Positions 34,807-43,701 of a DNA stretch of 45,740 nucleotides are shown piece after piece (positions within the stretch are counted from its first letter, which is position 1; each line of letters begins with the position of its first letter). Origin of the DNA: an uncultured Eisenbergiella sp. (GTDB lineage: Bacteria; Bacillota; Clostridia; Lachnospirales; Lachnospiraceae). The translations under genes and the position numbers were made by a program. The notes under the pieces were generated by a model, which did not search any database, was not told where the DNA came from, and saw only the letters and a program-made list of their open reading frames with translations. The stretch lies in NCBI GenBank assembly GCA_947598825.1, contig CANQFM010000022.1, forward strand, positions 1 to 45,740, in the 5' to 3' direction.

Positions 34807-35580
34807 ATGATACTTGCGATCGACGTGGGAAATACCAACATCACATTTGGCGTGTTTGCGGGAAAACGGCTGATGACCACTTTCCGCATGATGGCCAAAA
34901 CGCCCAGGACTTCGGATGAATACGGGATCGGCATCCGGGAACTGCTGCGCGAAAACCGGGTGGAGCCGTCCAAGATCAACGGTTCCATCATTGCAAGCGT
35001 GGTGCCTAACGTCATGCATTCCCTGACTGGAGCGATCCGTCGCTATCTGCAGATCGAGCCGCTGGTGGTCAGCGCGGGGATCAGGACAGGGATTCGGATC
35101 ACGGCGGAAAATCCCAAGGAAATCGGCCCGGATCGCATAGTGGATGTGGTGGCGGCCTATGAGAAATACGGCGGCCCCGTTTTGGTGCTGGATTTCGGCA
35201 CGGCTACCACCTATGATCTGGTAACGGAGGACGGCAGATTCGGCGTAGGAATTACCGCGCCGGGAATCCGTATTTCCGCAAAGGCGCTTTGGGAGGACAC
35301 GGCAAAGCTGCCGGAGATCGAGATCAAAAAGCCGGACAGCATCCTGGCCAGAGAGACGGTATCCAGTATGCAGGCGGGGCTGGTATACGGACAGATCGGA
35401 CAGACGGAATATATCATCCGGCAGGTGAAGAAAGAGACCGGATATGAGAACCTGAAAGTCGTGGCTACCGGGGGTCTGGGGCGGATCATTGCCGATGAGA
35501 CGGACGCCATCGATGTATACGACAGTTCCCTTACTCTGGACGGCTTGCGGATTTTATTCGAAAAGAACAGGAAAGCATAG
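34807..35580 (+). CDS. coaX: Type III pantothenate kinase
   Basis: A 257-aa enzyme with GGGAGGAG before ATG 34807. It phosphorylates pantothenate, the first step of coenzyme A synthesis, and needs a monovalent cation. [15 protein letters not shown] is the phosphate-binding start, [16 protein letters not shown] the middle motif and [14 protein letters not shown] the second nucleotide motif. Type III enzymes are insensitive to CoA feedback by family knowledge. dusB starts two bases after its stop codon; the pair is very likely cotranscribed. Confidence 0.95.
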   Translation: MILAIDVGNTNITFGVFAGKRLMTTFRMMAKTPRTSDEYGIGIRELLRENRVEPSKINGSIIASVVPNVMHSLTGAIRRYLQIEPLVVSAGIRTGIRITAENPKEIGPDRIVDVVAAYEKYGGPVLVLDFGTATTYDLVTEDGRFGVGITAPGIRISAKALWEDTAKLPEIEIKKPDSILARETVSSMQAGLVYGQIGQTEYIIRQVKKETGYENLKVVATGGLGRIIADETDAIDVYDSSLTLDGLRILFEKNRKA

Positions 35581-35582
35581 AA

Positions 35583-36557
35583 ATGAGCCAACTTATGATC
35601 GGCGGCGTGAGTTTGTGCAGCCCGGTGATCCTGGCTCCCATGGCAGGCGTTAGCGACCTGCCATTTCGTTTGCTCTGCCATGAGCAGGGAGCCGGTATGG
35701 TCTGCACGGAAATGGTCAGCGCCAAAGCCATTTTTTACGGAAATAAGAATACGGAAACGCTGTTGGAGATCCATCCCGACGAAGGCCCGGTATCCCTTCA
35801 ACTGTTTGGCTCCGATCCTGATATCATCAGCGAAATGGCAAAGCGGATCGAAGAGAGGCCATTTTCCGTACTGGATCTGAATATGGGGTGCCCGGTTCCC
35901 AAAGTAGTCAATAACGGGGAAGGAAGCGCTCTCATGAAAAACCCCCTTTTGGCAGGCAGGATCATCGAAAAGACAGTCCGGGCCATTCAAAAGCCGGTCA
36001 CCGTGAAGATCCGCAAAGGATTTGACGAAGCCCATGCCAATGCGGTGGAGATCGCCCGGATCGCCCAGGAGTCCGGGGCGGCGGCGGTAGCGGTTCACGG
36101 ACGCACCCGGGAGCAGTATTACAGCGGAAAAGCGGACTGGGATATCATCGCCCGCGTGAAAGCTGCGGTGCATATCCCGGTACTGGGAAACGGTGACGTG
36201 ACGGATGCAGACAGCGCGAAAAGGATGTTGGCGCAGACCGGCTGCGACGGGATTCTGGTAGGCAGGGCCGCCCAGGGAAACCCCTGGATCTTTCGGGAGA
36301 TCTCTGCCGCGCTGGAGGGGAAAAACCCGCCCGGCGCGCCGGATCTTCGAGAACGGTATGAAACGATCCTGCGCCATGCGCGGATGGAGGCAGACTGTAA
36401 AGGAGAGCGCGCGGCGGTGCGGGAGATGCGTAAGCATATGGCCTGGTATACGGCGGGTCTGCCCCATTCTTCCCGGATGCGCAGACGGATCAACGAAATG
36501 GAAACCCTGGAGCAGTTGGAACAGGGGATGAGGGAACTGCTTCTGACCGACGTATGA
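35583..36557 (+). CDS. dusB: tRNA-dihydrouridine synthase (DusB-like)
   Basis: A 324-aa flavoenzyme that reduces uridine to dihydrouridine in tRNA D-loops. A TIM barrel binds FMN: PVILAPMAGVSDLPFRLLC at the start, DLNMGCPVPKVVNNGEGSALM with the catalytic Cys, VHGRTREQYYSGKADW, and VLGNGDVTDADSAKRML. A C-terminal helical domain (about 245-324) binds tRNA. Spacing of two bases from coaX. Confidence 0.94.
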   Translation: MSQLMIGGVSLCSPVILAPMAGVSDLPFRLLCHEQGAGMVCTEMVSAKAIFYGNKNTETLLEIHPDEGPVSLQLFGSDPDIISEMAKRIEERPFSVLDLNMGCPVPKVVNNGEGSALMKNPLLAGRIIEKTVRAIQKPVTVKIRKGFDEAHANAVEIARIAQESGAAAVAVHGRTREQYYSGKADWDIIARVKAAVHIPVLGNGDVTDADSAKRMLAQTGCDGILVGRAAQGNPWIFREISAALEGKNPPGAPDLRERYETILRHARMEADCKGERAAVREMRKHMAWYTAGLPHSSRMRRRINEMETLEQLEQGMRELLLTDV

Positions 36558-36585
36558 AACATTTGTAACGCGCATAAATTGTAGC

Positions 36586-37350
36586 ATGGAAACGATCTAT
36601 TATTTTATGCCGGGCTTTTTTGATCAAGGAACTGCGGGACAGAGAAGGAAAAAAGAGCAGCCCCGGATGCAGCAGTTTTTGTGGCTGGGCGCACGGGTCA
36701 GGCTTCACGTCATCCCTCCCGCCTGGCTTCCAGGGGATTCGCAAACGGAGGAGAACGGACGGAAGGGAAACGCCCGCCGATCCAGGACGGCAGCGGAAAA
36801 GCTGCGGCGCTATGTGGCGCGCGCCATACCGGAAGGGGAGACCTTTTGGCTGTCGCCGGAACTGACGCCTTTTTTCCCCGGTTATACCAGCCCGCTGCCA
36901 GAACCGGGACTGGCCGCGGCCCTGCTGCGCCGTCAGCCCTTCAAGGAAATTTTGGTGATGCTTCTGGATGCAGAGGACTGGAATTGGGTAAGATGGTGGC
37001 AGGAGCCGTTTTTGGAAGACTGTTTTTTCGATTTGAACGGCTTGTACCTGGTAGGCGGCAGGGAAGAGGAAACGCAGCCTTTTTACGAATGGCTGTATGG
37101 GCAGAGCGGCCTGGTGGCCTGCGTGACCCCGCATGTTCCGGAAACGGACGGCAGGAGAACGGCCGTAGTGGACCTGCGTTTTCGCAGAAAGCCCCCGCTG
37201 CGGGAACTGGCGGAGGGAAGCCTTTATCTGGATCTGACTTCTCAGCCGGAAAAGCAGCGTTTATTCAAGGAAAAAAGAAGGGATATTTCCTATATCTCCG
37301 CCCGAAATTACCTTGACACTGCCTTTAAAGCAAGGTATAATGCGATTTGA
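36586..37350 (+). CDS. Unrecognised 254-aa protein between dusB and greA
   Basis: I do not recognise the family. The protein has no signal peptide or membrane segment and is rich in Arg, Trp, Pro and Glu: VRLHVIPPAWLPG near residue 40, FWLSPELTPFFPGYTSPLPEPGLAAALLRR near 85-115, and ILVMLLDAEDWNWVRWWQEPFLEDCFFDLNGLYLVGG near 120-165, which looks like an alternating alpha/beta fold. The ATG at 36586 has no good Shine-Dalgarno, so it may depend on translation from dusB 28 bases upstream. The consensus greA promoter lies inside its last 40 bases, showing it ends a transcription unit while coding continues over a promoter. Confidence 0.6.
   Translation: METIYYFMPGFFDQGTAGQRRKKEQPRMQQFLWLGARVRLHVIPPAWLPGDSQTEENGRKGNARRSRTAAEKLRRYVARAIPEGETFWLSPELTPFFPGYTSPLPEPGLAAALLRRQPFKEILVMLLDAEDWNWVRWWQEPFLEDCFFDLNGLYLVGGREEETQPFYEWLYGQSGLVACVTPHVPETDGRRTAVVDLRFRRKPPLRELAEGSLYLDLTSQPEKQRLFKEKRRDISYISARNYLDTAFKARYNAI
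37313..37341 (+). promoter_or_regulatory. Perfect consensus promoter of greA-lysS
   Basis: TTGACA (37313-37318), exactly 17 bases, TATAAT (37336-37341): a full sigma-A consensus, lying within the end of the preceding coding sequence. The leader to ATG 37407 is about 57 bases. Confidence 0.88.
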
Positions 37351-37406
37351 TTAAGACTGCCCGTCGGTACGGACGGTAAAAAAGGGAAATAAAAGAGGGA
37401 TGCGTC

Positions 37407-37889
37407 ATGGAAGAGAAGAAGAATATTCTGACCTACGAGGGACTTCGCAAATATGAGGACGAACTGCATCACCTGAAAGTGGTCAGGCGTCAGGAAGTGG
37501 CCCAGAAGATCAAGGAGGCCAGAGAACAGGGGGATCTATCCGAGAACGCAGAGTACGATGCGGCCAAGGATGAGCAGAGGGATATCGAGACCAGGATCGA
37601 GGAACTGGAAAAGATCCTGAAAAACGCGGAAGTGGTAGTAGAGGATGAAGTGGATCTGGACCGCATCAATATCGGATGCAGGGTAAGGATTTTGGATCTG
37701 GAATATAATGAAGAACTGGATTATAAGATCGTAGGCTCTACCGAGGCCAACAGTCTGAAAGGGAAGATCTCCAACGAATCCCCTGTGGGCAAGGCGCTGA
37801 TCGGCGCGAAGGTAGGCGACATCATAGAGGTAGAGACGCATGCAGGCGTCCTGCAGTATAGGGTGTTGGAGATCGATCGTTCCAACTGA
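37407..37889 (+). CDS. greA: Transcript cleavage factor GreA
   Basis: A 160-aa protein of normal GreA length, with AGAGGGA before ATG 37407. The N-terminal coiled coil (about 10-75) carries [23 protein letters not shown], with the acidic tip residues (D and E of DLSENAEY) that place Mg2+ in the polymerase active site. The C-terminal FKBP-like domain has [18 protein letters not shown] and [18 protein letters not shown]. It rescues backtracked RNA polymerase by stimulating RNA cleavage. The greA-lysS pairing is common in Firmicutes. Confidence 0.96.
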   Translation: MEEKKNILTYEGLRKYEDELHHLKVVRRQEVAQKIKEAREQGDLSENAEYDAAKDEQRDIETRIEELEKILKNAEVVVEDEVDLDRINIGCRVRILDLEYNEELDYKIVGSTEANSLKGKISNESPVGKALIGAKVGDIIEVETHAGVLQYRVLEIDRSN

Positions 37890-37915
37890 GGACGGAGAAA
37901 AAGGAGTATAAAAGC

Positions 37916-39424
37916 GTGGCAGGGACACAGAATGGCGGCGAAGAAAACAGGAAAGCGCAGGCGCAGGATCTCAACCAGATCCTGAAGGCGAGAAGGGAAA
38001 AGCTGGCGGCATTGCAGGAGGTCGGCAGAGATCCTTTTGCCCGTGTGAAATATGAGGTGACAGCCCATAGCGGGCAGATCAGGGAAAACTACGACAGCAT
38101 GGAGGGACAGACGGTCGCCGTTGCGGGCCGGATGATGTTCAAGCGCGTCATGGGCAAGGCTTCTTTCTGCAACGTGCAGGATCTGCAGGGCAGCATTCAG
38201 GTCTATGTGGCCCGGGATAATATCGGGGAAGAATCCTATGCGGATTTTAAGAAATACGATGTAGGAGATATCCTGGGCGTACGGGGAGAGGTATTCAAGA
38301 CCAAGACCGGCGAGATTTCCGTTCACGCTTCTGAGGTGGTGCTGCTTTCCAAGAGCCTGCAGGTACTGCCGGAGAAATACCATGGGCTGACGAATACGGA
38401 TCTGCGGTACCGGCAGCGGTATGTGGATCTGATCATGAATCAGGAAGTCAAGGATACGTTTATCAAGCGTTCCCGGATCATCAGCGCGATTCGCCGTTAT
38501 CTGGACGGGCAGGGCTTTATGGAAGTGGAGACGCCGATGCTGGTGGCCAACGCCGGCGGCGCTGCGGCGCGCCCTTTCATGACCCATTACAACGCGCTGG
38601 ATGAGGACGTGAAGCTGCGCATTTCGCTGGAGCTATATCTGAAACGACTGATTGTAGGCGGCATGGAGCGGGTGTATGAGATCGGCAGGGTGTTCCGCAA
38701 TGAGGGCGTGGATACCCGGCATAACCCGGAGTTTACGCTGATGGAGCTGTACCAGGCTTATACCGACTACCACGGCATGATGGATCTGACGGAGAACCTG
38801 TACCGCTATGTGGCAAAAGAGGTATTGGGCACCCTGCAGCTTCCCTATGGCGACAAGGTGATCGATCTGGAACCGCCTTTTGCGCGCGTCACTATGGTGG
38901 ACGCGGTGAAGCAGTATACGGGCGTGGACTTCGACCAGATCCATTCGGACGAAGAGGCGAAAGCCATAGCGAAGGAACATCACATCGAGTTTGAGGACAG
39001 GCATAAGAAGGGCGATATTTTGAGCCTGTTCTTTGAGGAATATGTGGAAGACCATCTGGTGCAGCCCACCTTTGTCATGGATCATCCCATCGAGATCTCG
39101 CCGCTGACCAAGAAAAAGCCGGACAAGCCGGGCTATGTGGAGCGGTTTGAACTGTTCATCAACGGCTGGGAGATGGCCAACGCCTATTCCGAACTGAACG
39201 ATCCCATCGACCAGCGGGAGCGTTTCCGGGCGCAGGAGATCCTGCTTTCCCAGGGGGACGAGGAAGCCAACACCACAGACGAGGATTTCATGAACGCGCT
39301 GGAGATCGGGATGCCTCCTACGGGCGGCATCGGGTACGGGATCGACCGGATGGTGATGCTCATGACCAACTCGCCGGCGATAAGGGACGTGTTGTTGTTC
39401 CCGACAATGCGAACAGTCGATTAA
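37916..39424 (+). CDS. lysS: Lysyl-tRNA synthetase, class II
   Basis: A 502-aa enzyme; start GTG at 37916 with AAGGAG 9 bases upstream. N-terminal OB-fold anticodon-binding domain (about 50-150, [29 protein letters not shown]). The class II core follows: motif 1 [10 protein letters not shown], motif 2 [29 protein letters not shown], motif 3 [13 protein letters not shown]. It charges tRNA-Lys in the cytoplasm. The gene ends normally (LFPTMRTVD, then TAA), and a conjugative element begins within the next bases. The last codons may be part of the attachment site, so the C-terminal few residues could be element-derived. Confidence 0.96.
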   Translation: MAGTQNGGEENRKAQAQDLNQILKARREKLAALQEVGRDPFARVKYEVTAHSGQIRENYDSMEGQTVAVAGRMMFKRVMGKASFCNVQDLQGSIQVYVARDNIGEESYADFKKYDVGDILGVRGEVFKTKTGEISVHASEVVLLSKSLQVLPEKYHGLTNTDLRYRQRYVDLIMNQEVKDTFIKRSRIISAIRRYLDGQGFMEVETPMLVANAGGAAARPFMTHYNALDEDVKLRISLELYLKRLIVGGMERVYEIGRVFRNEGVDTRHNPEFTLMELYQAYTDYHGMMDLTENLYRYVAKEVLGTLQLPYGDKVIDLEPPFARVTMVDAVKQYTGVDFDQIHSDEEAKAIAKEHHIEFEDRHKKGDILSLFFEEYVEDHLVQPTFVMDHPIEISPLTKKKPDKPGYVERFELFINGWEMANAYSELNDPIDQRERFRAQEILLSQGDEEANTTDEDFMNALEIGMPPTGGIGYGIDRMVMLMTNSPAIRDVLLFPTMRTVD

Positions 39425-39469
39425 AAAGTCCAGTAAAATCAAGGGTTTGCGGTATTTGAAGTTGCGAAC

Positions 39470-39502
39470 TACAACAAATTTACAACAATTTTACAACGCA
39501 TA
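39470..39502. repeat. Three 11-bp phased direct repeats, probable integrase arm sites
   Basis: TACAACAAATT (39470), TACAACAATTT (39481) and TACAACGCATA (39492) repeat every 11 bases, about one helical turn, right beside the element junction. Tn916-type integrases bind such short direct repeats near their ends. The minus strand also reads TGTAAA-N5-TGTAAA, so an OmpR-family regulator is an alternative. Confidence 0.6.
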
Positions 39503-39566
39503 ACGAAGAATAATAAGCGTTAATGAATAGTTGTACTCATAAATCCAATTCAATATTTTGTACTAT

Positions 39567-39610
39567 AAGGACATTTTTCTAAAAGAAATTTTAGGGAAGT
39601 GTCCTTTTTT
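39567..39610 (+). terminator. Terminator near the element end
   Basis: AAGGACA (39567-39573) pairs with TGTCCTT (39600-39606); an inner CTAAAA-GAAA-TTTTAG hairpin lies at 39579-39594; a T tract runs to 39610. It would shield the element operon from lysS read-through. Confidence 0.8.
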
Positions 39611-39652
39611 GTTATGGTCAGCAAAGCAAAATAAGAAATGGAGGAAAAAAGA

Positions 39653-40114
39653 ATGAGCAGTACAGCGTTAGGAGCAGAGAAAGCGATTATTTTTATCAGT
39701 GAAGCACATGAGAAGTTCTACTATGAGAAATTGAAAGAGGTCAGGTATCAGGACGTGTACCACAAGGCACTTGTCTATTGTCTTGGTATCAGCAATGACA
39801 CAAGAAGAAATGTTAAAAGCATTTATGATTTTAAGACAGGCAACGTAAAAACGGAATGCCTGCATGAAGGCTGGCAGACCAGCGGAAGCGTAAAGGTAGT
39901 CAGAATGGCGTTCAACCTATACTGCAATGGTACGCCGAGCGTTCTTGATTACGATGATGCGGAGAAACAGGTGGACGAGTGCAGGAATTACACAGTGGAG
40001 GAACTGTTCTGCTGTGCCTACGCACCTTATTTTTGGCAGGCGGTACAGATACGGTATCCGGAGTACGCAACGTATAACCACAATCTGTACGCCATGTTTG
40101 GAGGAACAGACTAA
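39653..40114 (+). CDS. DUF6075-type element protein
   Basis: A 153-aa protein starting at ATG 39653, with GGAGG 8 bases upstream (the ATG at 39638 overlaps that site). Sequence: IFISEAHEKFYYEKLKEVRYQDVYHKALVYCLGISNDTRRNVKSIYDF, then ECLHEGWQTSGSVKVVRMAFNLYCNG and a C-terminal EELFCCAYAPYFWQAVQIRYPEY. This is the pattern of DUF6075, found at the start of conjugative elements in Clostridia; its function is unknown. The next gene overlaps its stop by one base. Confidence 0.82.
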   Translation: MSSTALGAEKAIIFISEAHEKFYYEKLKEVRYQDVYHKALVYCLGISNDTRRNVKSIYDFKTGNVKTECLHEGWQTSGSVKVVRMAFNLYCNGTPSVLDYDDAEKQVDECRNYTVEELFCCAYAPYFWQAVQIRYPEYATYNHNLYAMFGGTD

Positions 40115-40290
40115 TGTTAAAAGTCAGGCTTATGGGAACAAAGAACGATATTAAGTGGTTCGGGAAGATTTTACAGAGAAATTCCAAAATCGAAGTGACG
40201 GAGTTTTCTGATTTGTTCCCGAACAAAGGGACAAAGAAATATTACAGGGCTTATGTGGAAGTCAAGAAAAGCAATGTAAAAGAATCATAG
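40114..40290 (+). CDS. DUF3970-type small protein (58 aa)
   Basis: A 58-aa protein starting at the last base of the previous stop (TAATG), with GGAGG 9 bases before the ATG. It begins MLKVRLMGTKNDIKWFGKIL and continues EVTEFSDLFPNKGTKKYYRAYVEV, the DUF3970 pattern of small basic proteins in mobile elements. Function unknown. Translation is probably coupled to the DUF6075 gene. Confidence 0.82.
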   Translation: MLKVRLMGTKNDIKWFGKILQRNSKIEVTEFSDLFPNKGTKKYYRAYVEVKKSNVKES

Positions 40291-40313
40291 CAGAAGCAAA
40301 GGAGAATTTAATC

Positions 40314-41099
40314 ATGTGTAAAATAATCGCAATCGCAAACCAGAAAGGCGGAGTGGGAAAGACCACCACAACAAGCAATTTAGGAATAGGACTGGCAAAA
40401 CAGGGTAAAAGAGTGCTGCTGATAGATGCAGACGCACAGGGAAGCCTTACTGCAAGTCTTGGCTATACAGAGCCGGATACTTTGGAAGTGACGCTTGCAA
40501 CCATTATGGGGGATCTAATCAATGATGAGGAAGTAGAGCCGACAGAGGGTATCCTGCACCATGAGGAAGGGATAGACCTTATGCCGGGGAATATCGAATT
40601 ATCTGGTCTGGAGGTTTCCCTTGTGAATGTCATGAGCCGGGAAACGATACTGCGGTCATACATAGAGATAGTCAGGGGGAATTACGACTATATCCTGATA
40701 GACTGTATGCCCTCTTTGGGCATGATTACCATAAATGCCCTTGCCTGTGCCGACAGTATTCTGATACCCGTACAGGCGGCGTATCTGCCCGTCAAAGGCT
40801 TGCAGCAGCTCATTAAGACAGTTGGCAAGGTAAAGCGGCAGATTAACCCGAAGCTGGAGATTGAGGGCATATTGCTGACAATGGTGGACAGCCGGACAAA
40901 TTACGCAAAGGACATCAGTTCCATGCTGAAGGAAGCCTATGGGGGCAGTGTAAGGATATTTACGAACAGTATCCCCATTTCGGTAAGGGCGGCGGAGATT
41001 TCTGCGGAAGGCGTCAGTATTTACAGGCATGATCCAAAGGGGAAGGTAGCGGCAGCCTACTATTCTCTGACAGAGGAGGTGCTTGGAAATGGGCAGTAA
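40314..41099 (+). CDS. ParA-family partition ATPase
   Basis: A 261-aa protein with AAAGGAG before ATG 40314. The deviant Walker A motif KGGVGKTT is at residues 11-18, followed by LLIDADAQGSLTASLGY (Walker A') and YILIDCMPSLGMITINALACAD (Walker B). It is a Soj/ParA ATPase that moves or stabilises element DNA with ParB, which matters because integrated elements of this type circulate as replicating circles. It overlaps the ParB gene by 11 bases. Confidence 0.95.
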   Translation: MCKIIAIANQKGGVGKTTTTSNLGIGLAKQGKRVLLIDADAQGSLTASLGYTEPDTLEVTLATIMGDLINDEEVEPTEGILHHEEGIDLMPGNIELSGLEVSLVNVMSRETILRSYIEIVRGNYDYILIDCMPSLGMITINALACADSILIPVQAAYLPVKGLQQLIKTVGKVKRQINPKLEIEGILLTMVDSRTNYAKDISSMLKEAYGGSVRIFTNSIPISVRAAEISAEGVSIYRHDPKGKVAAAYYSLTEEVLGNGQ

Positions 41100-41985
41100 T
41101 GCAAAAGCAGGAAGCGCATCAAAAGTTAAGATAGAGAAATTTGAGGATTTATTCGGCGGTTCTGCGGGGCAGGAAAGCTCCGCAGAGCGGATTATCAATG
41201 CGCCGCTTGCAGACCTTCATACATTTAAAGACCATCCTTTCCGGGTGGTGGACGATGAGAAGATGGAGGAAACAACGGAGAGTATCCGCCAGTACGGTGT
41301 GCTGGTTCCGGGCATTGCAAGACCGAGGGCGGGCGGCGGCTATGAAATCATAGCCGGACACCGCAGGAAACGGGGTTCGGAGCTTGCCGGAAAAACACAG
41401 ATGCCAGTGATTGTCCGCAATTACACTGATGATGAAGCGACAATTATCATGGTGGATTCCAACATTCAGAGGGAGGACATTTTACCAAGCGAAAAGGCGA
41501 GAGCCTACAAAATGAAGTATGAAGCGATGAAGCATCAGGGGAAAAAGTCAGGGAGGAACACCCTTGATGAAGTGGGGGAAGCTGCCGGGGAGAATGCGAA
41601 AAAGGTTCAGCGGTATATATGGCTGTCAAGGCTTTCCGATGAGCTTCTTGAAATGGTGGACACTAAAAAATTAGGTTTTTCACAGGGCGTAGATATATCC
41701 TTTCTGACGGAGGAAGCACAGCAGTGGGTACAGGCTGTCATTGGGGAACAGGGATGCAATGTCAGCATGGTGCAGTCCGGAAAACTTAAAGAATATGGCA
41801 AAAGCGGCGAGCTTACCTTTGCAATGGTGCGCCTGATACTGACTGAGGAAAAGCCGAAAGAAAGAAAAATCACTATAAAATCAGACAAGATTAGCGAATA
41901 TTTTTCAGACAGCTATTCCAATGAGGAGATTGAAAACATCATTATTTCGCTTCTTGATAAATGGAAAGAGGAAGGGGCTGTTTGA
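41089..41985 (+). CDS. ParB/Spo0J-family DNA-binding partition protein
   Basis: A 298-aa protein; ATG 41089 is chosen with GAGGAGG 9 bases upstream, rather than TTG 41083. The ParB N-terminal nuclease-like domain is at about 35-130: IINAPLADLHTFKDHPFRV, ESIRQYGVLVPGIARPR, EIIAGHRRKRGSELAG, ADDxx-type box VDSNIQREDILPSEKARAYKMKYEA. A helix-turn-helix region follows (about 150-210, GRNTLDEVGEAAGENAKKVQRYIWLSRL). The C-terminal IKSDKISEYFSDSYSNEEIENIIISLLDKW is typical of element ParB proteins. Works with the upstream ParA. The next gene starts 2 bases after its stop. Confidence 0.92.
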   Translation: MGSNAKAGSASKVKIEKFEDLFGGSAGQESSAERIINAPLADLHTFKDHPFRVVDDEKMEETTESIRQYGVLVPGIARPRAGGGYEIIAGHRRKRGSELAGKTQMPVIVRNYTDDEATIIMVDSNIQREDILPSEKARAYKMKYEAMKHQGKKSGRNTLDEVGEAAGENAKKVQRYIWLSRLSDELLEMVDTKKLGFSQGVDISFLTEEAQQWVQAVIGEQGCNVSMVQSGKLKEYGKSGELTFAMVRLILTEEKPKERKITIKSDKISEYFSDSYSNEEIENIIISLLDKWKEEGAV

Positions 41986-41987
41986 TA

Positions 41988-43175
41988 ATGGGATACTTAA
42001 CAAGCGGAAACATAATTGTTGACGCAATGGGTTCCATAAATATTACCGGAAACATTATTCCCGCTATCTGGTACAGGACAATCACAAAGGAGAATGGGAA
42101 ACCATATCTCCTTGCGATTGTTATTCTGGCGGATATTGTTTACTGGTACCGCCCTTCTGAGGTGCGGGATCAGGGAACAGGACATGTACTCGGCTGGAAA
42201 AAGAAATTTTCAGAGGATATTCTAAGGCAGAGCTATCAGTATTATGCGGATTTATTTGGGGAATCCAAGAAAACAGTTAAAACCGCAATGGATAAATTGG
42301 AAAAGCTACAGGTAATCAGGCGGGAGTTTCGGACAGTCAGCTATGGAGAAGGACTTGTCTGCAATAATGTGATGTATGTGGAACTGAAACCGGATATGCT
42401 GTACCAACTGACATTTCCAGAGGAAATCCCTGCAATGGACGGATTGGACGATTCAGGTGCAGGTACGTCTGATGATAAAACGGGAGGGAGACTCCCTACA
42501 AAATCGGATGCCCCTATGGAAATTTTGGGAGGGAGGGGTATCCGGAACGGGACACAGGTATCTGCAAACTTTGATACAGGTCATGACGAAATGGGAAATA
42601 CCCTCCTGCCGGAAACAGATACAGGTCTGCACCAAAACGGGGGGACAAATACAAATACTTCTGCAAATATTTCTGACGGAGAATCCTATCCTATCAATCA
42701 ATCTGTTCAGGAGATAGGAGAATCCGAACATAGCAAGACGGATAATGATATGATTGATGTGATGGATGATGCCACTGCCTACATGGAAATCATCAAAGAA
42801 AATATTGAGTATGAACATCACATGAAATACGGTGACTGGAGCGAAAAGGGGCTGTATGAGGAACTTTATGAGGTAATCTGTGAGATTGTGTGCGTGAAGC
42901 GTAAAACGGTAAAGGTCAATGGGGAAGATTACCCTTATGAGCTTGTGAAATCAAAATTCCTGAAGCTGAACAGCTCCCATTTGGAGTATGTGATCGGCTG
43001 CATGAAGGAAACCACAACAAAGATAACCAATATCAGGGCGTACATGGTGACTGCCCTCTACAATGCGCCGAATACCATGAACCACTATTACCAGCAGTTG
43101 GTACAGCATGATATGTATGGCGGAGGGTGGCAGGAAAAGGGATTGATTGATTCCGAACCGGAAGGAAATGGATAG
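41988..43175 (+). CDS. DUF6017-domain replication-type protein
   Basis: A 395-aa protein at ATG 41988. Residues 1-140 look like a winged-helix replication/DNA-binding region: IIPAIWYRTITKENGKPYLLAIVILADIVYWY, then LFGESKKTVKTAMDKLEKLQVIRREFRTV, a typical helix-turn-helix recognition segment. A polar low-complexity linker spans about 150-260. The C-terminal DUF6017 domain (about 275-395) ends in YMVTALYNAPNTMNHYYQQLVQHDMYGGGW. In Tn1549-like elements this gene follows parA-parB and is annotated as a replication initiator; that role is inferred. Confidence 0.85.
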   Translation: MGYLTSGNIIVDAMGSINITGNIIPAIWYRTITKENGKPYLLAIVILADIVYWYRPSEVRDQGTGHVLGWKKKFSEDILRQSYQYYADLFGESKKTVKTAMDKLEKLQVIRREFRTVSYGEGLVCNNVMYVELKPDMLYQLTFPEEIPAMDGLDDSGAGTSDDKTGGRLPTKSDAPMEILGGRGIRNGTQVSANFDTGHDEMGNTLLPETDTGLHQNGGTNTNTSANISDGESYPINQSVQEIGESEHSKTDNDMIDVMDDATAYMEIIKENIEYEHHMKYGDWSEKGLYEELYEVICEIVCVKRKTVKVNGEDYPYELVKSKFLKLNSSHLEYVIGCMKETTTKITNIRAYMVTALYNAPNTMNHYYQQLVQHDMYGGGWQEKGLIDSEPEGNG

Positions 43176-43212
43176 GCGGATCAGGTGGTGTGCATGATAA
43201 AAGAGAACAGGT

Positions 43213-43247
43213 AACTTTTGGACTTTTTGTCCAAAAGTGGGAAGGAG
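43213..43247 (+). repeat. Hairpin-RBS module, copy 1
   Basis: ACTTTTGGAC (43214-43223), loop TTTTT, GTCCAAAAGT (43229-43238): a perfect 10-bp stem, followed after GG by GAAGGAG. The start codon of the 122-aa protein is at 43253. Copies 2 and 3 are at 44310 and 44788. Confidence 0.85.
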
Positions 43248-43252
43248 CATAT

Positions 43253-43621
43253 ATGGCAGAAAAATATATTACGGAAGAACAGCGGGCAAGATGCCGGAAG
43301 GTTGCGGATGCGTTCGCAGAACTGTATGAGCTGACCGATGTAGTGGTTGCGGATGCCGGGAGGTTCGGGTTTGTCCGTCTGCAATGGTTCAGCGAGGGAG
43401 ATGGTTTTGATTCGGCAATGGCTTTTTCGGACAGTGGAGAACTGTTTGAGGAACTGTGGCGGATATGGTATGAACATGAAGTCTTAACGCCTGTGCTTGG
43501 AACGCCGCTTGCAGAGCTTGACTATGATGAGATTTTCCAGACGCTTTCCAAAGACAGGCAGGAGGAAATATCGGAGAAAAAGAAGTATTTCCGTACCCAG
43601 TGCAAAGATGCACTCTGTTAA
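43253..43621 (+). CDS. Unrecognised 122-aa element protein
   Basis: Starts at ATG 43253 behind GAAGGAG and the first hairpin module. Family not recognised. Strongly acidic, one domain without membrane segment: YITEEQRARCRKVADAFAELYELTDVVVADAGRFGFVRLQWF, then GELFEELWRIWYEHEV and PLAELDYDEIFQTLSKDRQEEI. Small accessory proteins like this lie between replication and transfer genes in such elements. No function assigned. Confidence 0.7.
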   Translation: MAEKYITEEQRARCRKVADAFAELYELTDVVVADAGRFGFVRLQWFSEGDGFDSAMAFSDSGELFEELWRIWYEHEVLTPVLGTPLAELDYDEIFQTLSKDRQEEISEKKKYFRTQCKDALC

Positions 43622-43701
43622 TCAGCAGATATTTTTTACAATTCCAGAGCATTTTCTGCTAAAATAGACTATATATCAGGATAAAGGCAGGAGTGGTGTG
43701 T

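Larger units (their letters stand above)
39425..39652. mobile_element. Left end of an integrative conjugative element inserted at the lysS 3' end
   Basis: Base composition drops to AT-rich immediately after lysS, and all genes from here to the window end belong to a conjugation module (ParA, ParB, DUF6017, PcfB, VirD4-like). The likely core attachment sequence is within 39400-39461; AATCAAGGG and ATTTGAAG around GTTTGCGGT form weak inverted arms (TCAA / TTGA). Integrase and the other end are outside the window. Element length is therefore unknown. Confidence 0.65.

Noticed and set aside
39425-39652. tRNA gene as the element attachment site
   Set aside because: No cloverleaf can be drawn at the junction; the element abuts lysS.
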